Below, piece by piece: positions 1 through 5,501 of a stretch of 5,501 bases of DNA. The notes beneath the pieces were generated by a model that worked only from the letters and a program-made list of their open reading frames with translations, was not told where the DNA came from and searched no databases. The DNA comes from Crocinitomicaceae bacterium (lineage in GTDB: Bacteria; Bacteroidota; Bacteroidia; Flavobacteriales_D; Crocinitomicaceae), in assembly GCA_013215515.1 (NCBI GenBank), contig JABSPC010000237.1, positions 1-5,501 of the forward strand, in the 5' to 3' direction. Both the position numbers and the translations under genes were made by a program. Positions within the stretch are counted from its first letter, which is position 1, and every line of letters starts with the position of its first letter.

Positions 1-85
1 CAAATACCGATTGACCTGTACGGAATTGCTCGGCAAATTTAACTTGCATCCCTGCTAGTTCTTCTTTTGTAAATTCTTTTTTCAT
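1..85 (-). CDS. N-terminus of a probable IS256-family transposase (partial)
   Basis: An ATG at 85-83 opens a frame with no stop up to the left edge. It gives 28 residues beginning MKKEFTKEELAGMQ and continuing VKFAEQFRTGQSVF. From memory of the family, IS256-type (mutator) transposases of Bacteroidota often begin with a charged helix followed by a Q-(F/M)-R-x-G-(K/Q)-S-x-(F/L) segment just before a GKDGAFAP-like motif. The visible part fits that and stops right before the motif would appear. The DDE catalytic residues would lie outside the window. The ATG is preceded by GGAATACA, a weak ribosome-binding context. The gene is separated from the truncated small ORF to its right by 21 bp, consistent with a short element end. 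Another short DNA-binding or hypothetical protein cannot be excluded on 28 residues. Confidence 0.5.
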   Translation of the reverse strand, partial: MKKEFTKEELAGMQVKFAEQFRTGQSVF

Positions 86-140
86 TGTATTCCAAAGTTA
101 TGGGTTTTAACCTTGGACAGACTTTAGAGAACACTCTCTG
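1..140 (-). mobile_element. Right-hand end of a probable insertion sequence (IS256-like), continuing beyond the left edge
   Basis: The stretch from the window edge to about 136-141 looks like one end of an insertion sequence. It holds the first 28 codons of a transposase-like ORF (85 to 1) and about 50 bp of leader, and it ends where the neighbouring small gene loses its family-like sequence. On the minus strand the putative terminal sequence runs inward from about 138 (GAGAGTGTTCTCTAAAGTC, then TGTCCAAGG). Its outermost part contains a short perfect dyad, AGAGA-ACAC-TCTCT at 126-139. The outer end, the second inverted repeat and any target duplication cannot be seen because the other end lies outside the window. 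The boundary is therefore uncertain by a few bases, and the IS256 assignment rests mainly on the transposase N-terminus. Confidence 0.5.
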
Positions 141-382
141 AGGATGCGTTGATTGGTTACACCTAATGCCATTGATTGCGCGAACGGAATTCCACTTTCG
201 ATTGCTTGGTCTTCTCCTTTTTTCATCACTTTTGAACCAACTGACATTAATGCCAATCCTCCTGCAGCATGAAGTACTAACGCAGTGCCTTTTAAATTCA
301 CACGTACCTCTACAATGATCTCTTCATTTATTCCAAGTTTTCCGGCGGATAGTTTAACTAAGGTTTTTGTGATCTTATTCAT
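107..382 (-). pseudogene. Small PH-like family protein, 3' end probably replaced by the insertion sequence
   Basis: The 91-residue ORF starts at ATG 382, preceded by AGAAGAG, a fair ribosome-binding site. The N-terminal part (about residues 1-30, KITKTLVKLSAGKLGINEEI) leads into a Gly/Ala-rich hydrophobic stretch (about 31-53) and then KVMKKGEDQAIESGIPFAQS, followed by ALGVTNQRIL (about 72-81). This resembles small bacterial proteins I recall in which a similar stretch is followed by VT-x-QR-(L/I) and then the second half of a PH-like beta barrel, normally giving a protein clearly longer than 91 residues. Here the similarity stops at residue 81 (position about 140). The final ten residues, RECSLKSVQG, are encoded by sequence that looks like the terminus of the adjacent insertion sequence, and the TAA at 109-107 is also supplied by it. 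I read it as a gene truncated by transposon insertion, with the missing 3' half beyond the left edge. The function of the intact family is unknown to me. An intact short gene remains possible. Confidence 0.55.
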
Positions 383-500
383 TAGCTCTTCTTTTTAATG
401 AGAAGATTACATGTAGCGATTTTCCGGTAAAATATATTTGATCACTAACGAATGCTCTAAGCTATATTCGATATCAATTGGGCAATTGAAACTTATAATG
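383..500. other. Intergenic spacer between the small gene and the propeller protein gene
   Basis: This 118-bp AT-rich spacer holds the leader of the truncated small gene. No strong terminator for the upstream propeller gene is visible. A palindrome, TCAATTG-GG-CAATTGA, lies at 474-489, 12 bp past that gene's stop, but it is AT-rich and has no T-tract. A second small inverted repeat (TCTTCT at 387-392, AGAAGA at 401-406) overlaps the ribosome-binding site of the small gene. On the minus strand TATATTTT, around 427-436, is a near match to the Bacteroidota -7 element TAnnTTTG, but I see no matching -33 element. Confidence 0.5.
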
Positions 501-2231
501 TTACCTTACCACTGTTATCCAGCCATGAATTTCTTGAACCGGTTCAAATTCGAATATGGCTTTTACAGAATAGAAATAGGTTCCTTCTGAAACGAGTTTC
601 CCATTGGCCGTGGTGCCATCCCACCCAACGCTGGAGTCGAATGTCGTAAATACAACTTCTCCCCATCGGTTCATTATATAAGCTTCTATTGGAACATTAC
701 ATGCAGTTGTGAATAGGACTTCTTCATTCATCCCATCGCCATTTGGCGTGAACACATTGGCTACTTCTAAAGCGCAATACTCTTCTCCAGGTGCAGGTGG
801 TGGTGGATCGTTATAACCGAAACACGCATCTGAAAGTTTAGTTGTAAAAATGTCTTTCCCTTGATTTGGCGTCTGCTGTAAAGCTTCAAACGTAATTGTG
901 TCTTCGAAATATCCAATTACATAAATGTTGCAGTCGTCATCTACAGTAATTCCATTGCCTCGATCAACCTGTGATGCTCCACCTTGTTTTACCCAGTGCC
1001 AAACACCAAGTGTATCAATAGCTGCAATAAATACTTGAACACTATCTCCATTAGAATCAATTTCGTGAATCCCAAATTTAGCTTCGCTGCTGTACTGACC
1101 TGTCACAAAAATATTTCCGCTAGTATTGGCTGCAATGGAATTTGCTCGGTCACTTCCTTTTTTAGATCCCGCCTTGCTGGCCCAGCCCCAAACTCCATTC
1201 TTCGAAAGTTTGGCGACAAAAATATCGCGTCCATTTGGTCCACCATAATTATTCAGTAGTTGAGGCCCAAAATAGCAATGATCTCTAAACTCACCAGCGA
1301 CATACATAAACCCGTCATGTCCGTCTACAATGGCATTCCCTCTGTCTTTGAGAGTACTCCCAGCTTGTGCTGCCCATTGAAATGTACCTGCAGGGTCATA
1401 TTTAACAACGTAAATATCAGTTTCACCATCGCTTACGAGATTTGTTCCTCCAAAGTCCTTAGTTCCTACAAATCCTCCAGTTACATATACATTATCTTCA
1501 TCATCAACACCAATTCCATTGTCTCTATGGTCAACTATACCTTGGAATGTTTGAACCCATTGCCAAATGCCATCATTTGAAAGTTTAGCGACAAAAGCCA
1601 AGGTATCTTCAGCGGCCATATCAATTACGATTCCATCAAATGTAGCAGGAGTAGAAGCGAAACCGGCATTTGATAAAAATCCTGTGACATAAATATTTCC
1701 CTGACTATCAGCAGCAAGATCTAATCCGTGATCGTCATTGTATGGGAATCCGAAGTTTTCATCTACACCTGCATTTTTCATCCAAATTACATTTCCGCCA
1801 GTATCAATTTTGGTCACAAAAATTTGATCTGTATATGACGTAGAGTTGTAAACGTTCAAAGGGCCAAATGTGAGCCCTCCCCAACAAGTTCCAGTAACGT
1901 ATACATTTCCAGTAGGGTCAAGGCACAGCCCTAATCCACGATCGTCATAATAGTTAAGTCCATTTACGACCCATAAATAAGTTCCGTTGGGATCCATTTT
2001 GGCTACGAATACTTCTTTACTGTGATCAAATGAGAAGCCTGTATTTAACGGACCAAAGTCCGCTTGTTCATTGTAGTATCCGGTTATAAAGGTGTTGCCA
2101 TCACCATCAACTGCGATTGTTGTTCCCTTATCAGATAAGAGGCCGCCAGCAGTCGTTATCCATTCAAAATCTTGAGAATGAAGCACAGTGCTTGTTAGAA
2201 TAAAAAGGAATACGGTGTAGCTACGGATCAT
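501..2231 (-). CDS. Secreted seven-repeat SBBP beta-propeller protein with type IX (type B) C-terminal sorting domain
   Basis: This is a complete 576-residue exported protein. Residues 1-19 form a signal peptide (basic MIRS, hydrophobic YTVFLFILTSTVL), with cleavage likely next to Q20. Residues 21-470 contain seven copies of an SBBP-type repeat. Their most regular core is GN(V/I)YVTG, at about residues 45, 108, 178, 246, 307, 372 and 434, spaced 61-70 residues. Each core is preceded by a D-(R/H/K)-G segment and an Asp-rich turn, and is followed by D-(I/V)-F-V-(A/T)-K and a W-x-W strand. A Pro-rich linker (475-481) leads to a C-terminal domain (about 486-576) with NVFTPNGDG (492-500), NRWGEVVF (521-528), GWDGT (536-540) and GTYFYSV (550-556). 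That is the signature of gliding-motility-type (CHU_C, type B) sorting domains used by the type IX secretion system. The protein should be carried across the outer membrane and held at the surface or released. Its ligand is unknown; no catalytic residues of a known enzyme are recognisable. It appears to be transcribed alone. Confidence 0.92.
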   Translation of the reverse strand: MIRSYTVFLFILTSTVLHSQDFEWITTAGGLLSDKGTTIAVDGDGNTFITGYYNEQADFGPLNTGFSFDHSKEVFVAKMDPNGTYLWVVNGLNYYDDRGLGLCLDPTGNVYVTGTCWGGLTFGPLNVYNSTSYTDQIFVTKIDTGGNVIWMKNAGVDENFGFPYNDDHGLDLAADSQGNIYVTGFLSNAGFASTPATFDGIVIDMAAEDTLAFVAKLSNDGIWQWVQTFQGIVDHRDNGIGVDDEDNVYVTGGFVGTKDFGGTNLVSDGETDIYVVKYDPAGTFQWAAQAGSTLKDRGNAIVDGHDGFMYVAGEFRDHCYFGPQLLNNYGGPNGRDIFVAKLSKNGVWGWASKAGSKKGSDRANSIAANTSGNIFVTGQYSSEAKFGIHEIDSNGDSVQVFIAAIDTLGVWHWVKQGGASQVDRGNGITVDDDCNIYVIGYFEDTITFEALQQTPNQGKDIFTTKLSDACFGYNDPPPPAPGEEYCALEVANVFTPNGDGMNEEVLFTTACNVPIEAYIMNRWGEVVFTTFDSSVGWDGTTANGKLVSEGTYFYSVKAIFEFEPVQEIHGWITVVR

Positions 2232-2353
2232 AAGGGCAGTTGTCTATATAAAGAACGTTGAAAATTATGAAAACGTTGCTTGGGATTTTTATCTTCATAC
2301 GATGATTACAACAATATAAATAAGCAATTACCCTTTGTCGGTAGATTTTGAGC

Positions 2354-2384
2354 CAAAATAATAGACTTTATTGAAAGATGTCAA
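2354..2384 (-). promoter_or_regulatory. Candidate promoter for the propeller protein gene
   Basis: On the minus strand TTGACA (2384-2379) and TATTAT (2363-2358) are separated by 15 bp, and TATTAT runs directly into TTTGG. This is close to a general sigma-70 pattern with a short spacer. It only partly resembles the Bacteroidota pattern (TTTG upstream, TAnnTTTG near -7), because the TA and TTTG are too far apart. It would give a leader of about 115-120 nt before the ATG at 2231. It is the best promoter-like match I found in the gap, but AT-rich DNA produces such matches by chance. Confidence 0.25.
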
Positions 2385-2480
2385 GTTCAAGCAGAAATAA
2401 AAACAAGTTTCGAGAAATACGGAAAGATGATTTTTGTGATTAAAGTTCTCAACGGCGAATTGGATCTTGACTTTTCAATT

Positions 2481-2517
2481 TAAAATAAAAGAGCCTCCTA
2501 GCAATTGCTAAGAGGCT
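2481..2517 (-). terminator. Intrinsic terminator downstream of yidC
   Basis: Read on the minus strand, AGCCTC (2517-2512) pairs with GAGGCT (2497-2492). One mismatch follows, then an inner TAGC/GCTA stem closed by an AATT loop. The hairpin runs straight into CTTTTATTTTA, a T-rich tail. It begins 25 bp after the yidC stop and would end the pyrG-yidC transcript. The plus-strand side of the hairpin is followed by TATATG and has no T-tract, so it is oriented for the minus strand. Confidence 0.75.
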
Positions 2518-2541
2518 TATATGTTTAAGAGAGATGTTTCT

Positions 2542-4560
2542 CTATTTTTTACTCATTTTCTTACGTTGTTCGGCTTGCTTTTTCTGCATTTCCTCCAAAC
2601 GCATTTGGAATTTAGATTTTCCTTTTTTCTTTGCTGAACCGCCATTCGCAGAAGCTGTTGCTTTACGAGCAGCCATTTTAGCTTTCAATTTATCTTCATC
2701 AACGAAGAACTTCTTGATCATCAACATTATTAAGATCGACATCAATGTTGAGATGAAGTAATAATAACTCAATCCAGAAGCGTAGTTATTGAAGAAGAAG
2801 ATCATCATGAAAGGGAAGAAGTACATGATTACTTTCATGTTCGGCATTCCCGGTTGAGATGGCGCTTGCATATTACTACTATTGATATGTGTATATACCA
2901 ACGTTGTAGCAGCCATCAACAATGTAAATAAACTGATGTGACTTCCGTAGAACCAGATATCAACTGGAAGATCCGCGATTGAATCAAAAGAAGATAAATC
3001 TTCTGCCCATAAGAACGATTTTTGTCTTAAGTCAAACGTAGCAGGTAAGAATCGGAATATGGCCAGAAGTATAGGCATCTGGATCAGCATGGGGACACAG
3101 CCCGCTAACGGACTGGCGCCGGATTCGCGATAGAGTGCCATCGTTTCCATTTGCTTTTTCATGGCATCATCTTTCTCAGGATACTTTTTCGCCAACTCTT
3201 CCATTTCTGGCTTCAAGATTCTCATCTTAGCTGAAGAAGTATACATTTTCCATTGAACAGGCATTAACAACCCTTTGATAATAATTGTCAGTAACAAGAT
3301 GACCAATCCCATGCTTAAACCAGTTGATTTAAGAATGTTGAACAAGGGTTGAATACCGTAAATATTCATCCATCTAAAGATTCCCCAACCGTAGTTTAAA
3401 ACATCGCCGTATCCAGAATCATAAGATGATAAAATTTCGTAGTTATTAGGTCCGAAATACCAGTTCATGCTAACTGTAGCATCATTTACGTTATTCAGAT
3501 CCAAGTTCAGAGAAGTAGAGAAGTCTTTCAAGTTTGTCCACTCTCTCTCGTCATCTTTGTCGTAATTCTTCGTCTTGAATTTTGATCCAGACTTCCCGAA
3601 AGGTGTTTTTGGTTGTATAAATGAAGAGAAGTAGCTTTGTTTGAAACTAACCCATTCAATCTTGTCTTCAGCTTTCAAATAGTCATTGGTAACTTCACTT
3701 AAATAAGAGAAGCCTTCGTCTTTATAATTGAAACAAACAGTTGAAACTCTTCTTTGTTCACTGAATAAACGCTCTGTTTTTCTGAAAGCTGTTTTCCAGT
3801 TAAACATTACTTTTTTAGCTGATGCCTCACTACCGAAACCACGAATTTTAATATCGTAGTCCAAATCGTAAGCATCATCTTTCAAATGATAAATGAATTG
3901 GATGACTCTTTTCTCTTTTCCTTTATATTCAAATACGATTCTTTTATTTTTGATATGTTCCTTAATACTAAATTCAAGGTATTCGGTATTTAGTTTTTTA
4001 CCGTTGATAGGAATTGTAATTCCGTTTGAGGCATCACCTTTTTGAAAAAGATCTAGAGCGATGTTCCCCTTTGTATTTATGTAGTTCTTGTACGACTCAA
4101 AACCCGGTAATCTAACCGCTACAATCATTCCCCCTCGGGTACTAAAATCAATCTCAAGTTTTTTCGTCTTAAGAGTAATAATACTATCCTTGATGGCAAT
4201 AACTGGGTTTTTATTTTCGGGTGTTGGCTCAGTATTAGGTTCTGAAACAGTTTCTGCGATAAGAGGTATCAACGTATCTTGATTCGTAACTGAATCATGG
4301 TAAGAATACAAATCATCTTCAACGATTTGCTCACCGTAACTATCAAGAACGGGTTCCCAATTCGCTTGAAGATCTGGCTTTTCTTCTTCTTCTTCTTTCT
4401 TGTCCGACTTCTTTTTCTTTTTGGCTTCTGCAGCGTCAGTTTTTGCCTGCTCTTTTTTAGCTTCCGCCTTTAATTCCTCCTCAGAAGGTTGGTTGAAGTA
4501 AGTGAAAACAGAGAGGATTATTCCAATTAGAACGAGTCCGGTTATGGTATTTTTGTCCAT
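2542..4560 (-). CDS. yidC: Membrane protein insertase YidC
   Basis: This is a complete 672-residue YidC/OxaA/Alb3 family protein, which inserts and folds inner-membrane proteins alone or with SecYEG. An N-terminal membrane anchor (about 6-22) is followed by a very charged K/E/A-rich linker (about 28-62). Next comes the large periplasmic beta domain (about 125-385) typical of Gram-negative YidC. The conserved insertase core runs from about 403: a membrane helix ending in LLTIIIKGLLMPV, a cytoplasmic hairpin (about 436-485, YTSSAKMRILKP to YRESGASPLAGC), a helix with PMLIQMPILLAIF (490-502), and further helices near 536-558, 576-592 and 597-616. The Arg of the hydrophilic groove (R366 in E. coli) is replaced by K429, which keeps the positive charge. 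The C-terminal tail (about 621-672) is strongly basic, suiting ribosome contact. The start at 4560 is preceded by AATAATAAA with no Shine-Dalgarno, common in this phylum. It follows pyrG by 25 bp. Confidence 0.97.
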   Translation of the reverse strand: MDKNTITGLVLIGIILSVFTYFNQPSEEELKAEAKKEQAKTDAAEAKKKKKSDKKEEEEEKPDLQANWEPVLDSYGEQIVEDDLYSYHDSVTNQDTLIPLIAETVSEPNTEPTPENKNPVIAIKDSIITLKTKKLEIDFSTRGGMIVAVRLPGFESYKNYINTKGNIALDLFQKGDASNGITIPINGKKLNTEYLEFSIKEHIKNKRIVFEYKGKEKRVIQFIYHLKDDAYDLDYDIKIRGFGSEASAKKVMFNWKTAFRKTERLFSEQRRVSTVCFNYKDEGFSYLSEVTNDYLKAEDKIEWVSFKQSYFSSFIQPKTPFGKSGSKFKTKNYDKDDEREWTNLKDFSTSLNLDLNNVNDATVSMNWYFGPNNYEILSSYDSGYGDVLNYGWGIFRWMNIYGIQPLFNILKSTGLSMGLVILLLTIIIKGLLMPVQWKMYTSSAKMRILKPEMEELAKKYPEKDDAMKKQMETMALYRESGASPLAGCVPMLIQMPILLAIFRFLPATFDLRQKSFLWAEDLSSFDSIADLPVDIWFYGSHISLFTLLMAATTLVYTHINSSNMQAPSQPGMPNMKVIMYFFPFMMIFFFNNYASGLSYYYFISTLMSILIMLMIKKFFVDEDKLKAKMAARKATASANGGSAKKKGKSKFQMRLEEMQKKQAEQRKKMSKK

Positions 4561-4585
4561 TTTATTATTTAGATATTGTACTGTT

Positions 4586-5501
4586 TTATTTTTTATTTTC
4601 TTTTGTCGCTTTTACAAAAGCCACAAAGAGTGGATGAGGGTTTGCCACCGTACTCTTATATTCTGGGTGAAATTGCACTCCAACAAACCAAGGGTGATCT
4701 TCAATCTCAATTACTTCAACCAAACCAGTATCTGGGTTTTTTCCCGTAGCCTTCATTCCATTTGCTTCGAAATCAGCTAGGAACTCATTGTTGAATTCAA
4801 ATCGATGTCTGTGTCGCTCAGAAATTTTATCTGTTCGATATGCTTCAGATACTTTCGATCCTGTTACTAGATTACAATCGTAAGCTCCAAGTCTCATTGT
4901 TCCTCCCTTGTCTGATACTTTTTTCTGATCCGTCATCATATCAATAACAGGCGATTCACAATTCTCAACAATTTCAGTTGTATGTGCTTCTGTTAAATCA
5001 AGAACATTTCTTGCAAATTCAATAACCGCACATTGCATTCCAAGACAAATCCCCAAGAATGGTATTTTATTCACTCTTGCAAATCTTACCGTTTCAATTT
5101 TCCCTGAAATACCTCTCGATCCAAAACCAGGAGCAACAAGTATTCCGTCCAATCCTGTTAGTAGATCTTCTGATGAGTTTCCTGTAACTTCTTCTGAGTG
5201 AATCCACTTGACGTTTACTTTTACTTCATTCGCTGCGCCGGAGTGGATGAATGATTCACTAATTGATTTATATGAATCTTTTAATTCAACATATTTCCCT
5301 ACCAATCCAATTGTAACTTCAGATTTCGGGTTTTTCAATCGAGATAAGAATTCTTTCCAATTTGATAAATCTGGAGTAGATGATTCAATTTGACCTATTT
5401 TCACGTTAGAACCAGTAAGACCTAATACATCTCTAGTATAATGAGCTTCTATTGTTGGAAGGCTAACATCTAATTCATCTTCAAAGCTATGCTCTACATA
5501 C
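4586..5501 (-). CDS. pyrG: CTP synthase, C-terminal part with the glutamine amidotransferase domain (5' end outside window)
   Basis: CTP synthase makes CTP from UTP, ATP and glutamine. The last 304 residues are visible. The frame stays open to the right edge, so the in-frame GTG at 5404 is not the true start. From PDLSNW onward the sequence follows the family closely: EVTIGLVGKYVELKDSYKS opens the glutaminase domain, APGFGSRG forms the oxyanion region, and GICLGMQ carries the nucleophile Cys (window residue 152). GGTMRLGAY and ERHRHRFEFNN follow, and FHPE supplies the His and Glu of the triad (window residues 278 and 280). The protein ends KATKENKK, as expected for the family's length. The synthase (kinase-like) domain is mostly beyond the edge. 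The 32 residues nearest the edge, and those up to PDLSNW, match the usual interdomain sequence poorly. The gene is probably cotranscribed with yidC, 25 bp downstream. Confidence 0.95.
   Translation of the reverse strand, partial: YVEHSFEDELDVSLPTIEAHYTRDVLGLTGSNVKIGQIESSTPDLSNWKEFLSRLKNPKSEVTIGLVGKYVELKDSYKSISESFIHSGAANEVKVNVKWIHSEEVTGNSSEDLLTGLDGILVAPGFGSRGISGKIETVRFARVNKIPFLGICLGMQCAVIEFARNVLDLTEAHTTEIVENCESPVIDMMTDQKKVSDKGGTMRLGAYDCNLVTGSKVSEAYRTDKISERHRHRFEFNNEFLADFEANGMKATGKNPDTGLVEVIEIEDHPWFVGVQFHPEYKSTVANPHPLFVAFVKATKENKK

Larger units (their letters stand above)
2232..2541. other. 310-bp intergenic region between the propeller gene and yidC
   Basis: The region carries the yidC terminator at its right end, a candidate promoter near 2354-2384 and two AACGTT hexamers (2254-2259 and 2272-2277) in the probable leader of the propeller gene. 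On the plus strand one frame stays open from 2352 to a TAA at 2481-2483, with the first ATG only at 2427. I do not call it a gene because it has no ribosome-binding site and yields only 18 residues from that ATG. No tRNA or other RNA gene is recognisable. Confidence 0.6.

Noticed and set aside
474..489. Palindrome TCAATTG-GG-CAATTGA just past the propeller gene stop as a terminator
   Set aside because: The arms are AT-rich, the loop is too short for a full stem, and no T-tract follows on the minus strand.
984..1580. Plus-strand open frames opposite the propeller gene
   Set aside because: They lie wholly inside a clearly real minus-strand gene with regular repeats, and their products show no domain-like pattern.
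2378..2446. 22-codon plus-strand ORF starting MSSSSRNKNK
   Set aside because: It is very short, has no ribosome-binding site and overlaps another open frame in the same gap; nothing supports expression.
2528..2549. Plus-strand hairpin AGAGA/TCTCT followed by a T-run as a terminator
   Set aside because: The stem is only five pairs, it overlaps the yidC stop, and no plus-strand gene upstream needs a terminator.
2534..2761. Plus-strand open frame opposite the yidC 3' end
   Set aside because: It is antisense to the conserved C-terminal helices of YidC, and its hydrophobic look is a by-product of the lysine-rich codons on the other strand.
4502..4780. Plus-strand open frame spanning the yidC start and pyrG end
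   Set aside because: It is antisense to two well-recognised genes, with no ribosome-binding site or protein-like pattern.
5402..5404. GTG at 5404 as the start of a separate 272-aa glutamine amidotransferase
   Set aside because: The same frame continues open to the window edge, and the sequence is the C-terminal domain of CTP synthase, which is normally one polypeptide.

Overview
The window looks like chromosomal DNA of a member of the Bacteroidota, probably order Flavobacteriales. The evidence is a secreted protein ending in a type IX secretion (gliding-motility type) C-terminal sorting domain, a YidC with the long periplasmic domain and a Lys in place of the usual groove Arg, a Bacteroidota-like CTP synthase, AT-rich DNA, and A-rich leaders mostly lacking Shine-Dalgarno sequences. 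All genes I can support lie on the minus strand, so they are read from the right end of the window to the left.

Right half (2542-5501): the 3' part of pyrG (CTP synthase, running off the right edge) is followed after 25 bp by a complete yidC (membrane protein insertase). They look like one transcription unit ending in a good intrinsic terminator at about 2481-2517. The genes are functionally unrelated housekeeping genes that often sit together in this phylum.

Middle (501-2231): after a 310-bp gap lies a 576-aa exported protein. It has a signal peptide, seven SBBP-type beta-propeller repeats that appear to close by the classic strand-swap arrangement, a Pro-rich linker and a type B type IX sorting domain. 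A candidate promoter and a pair of AACGTT sites lie in the gap. The plus strand of the gap has an open frame of unclear meaning.

Left end (1-382): a small gene of a probable PH-like family is cut off at about position 140. It is joined to what looks like the end of an insertion sequence, probably IS256-like, whose transposase starts at position 85 and runs off the left edge. The last ten codons and the stop of the small ORF appear to come from the element. This probable insertional disruption is the most notable event in the window. I see no CRISPR array, tRNA or rRNA, and no convincing new multi-gene system.
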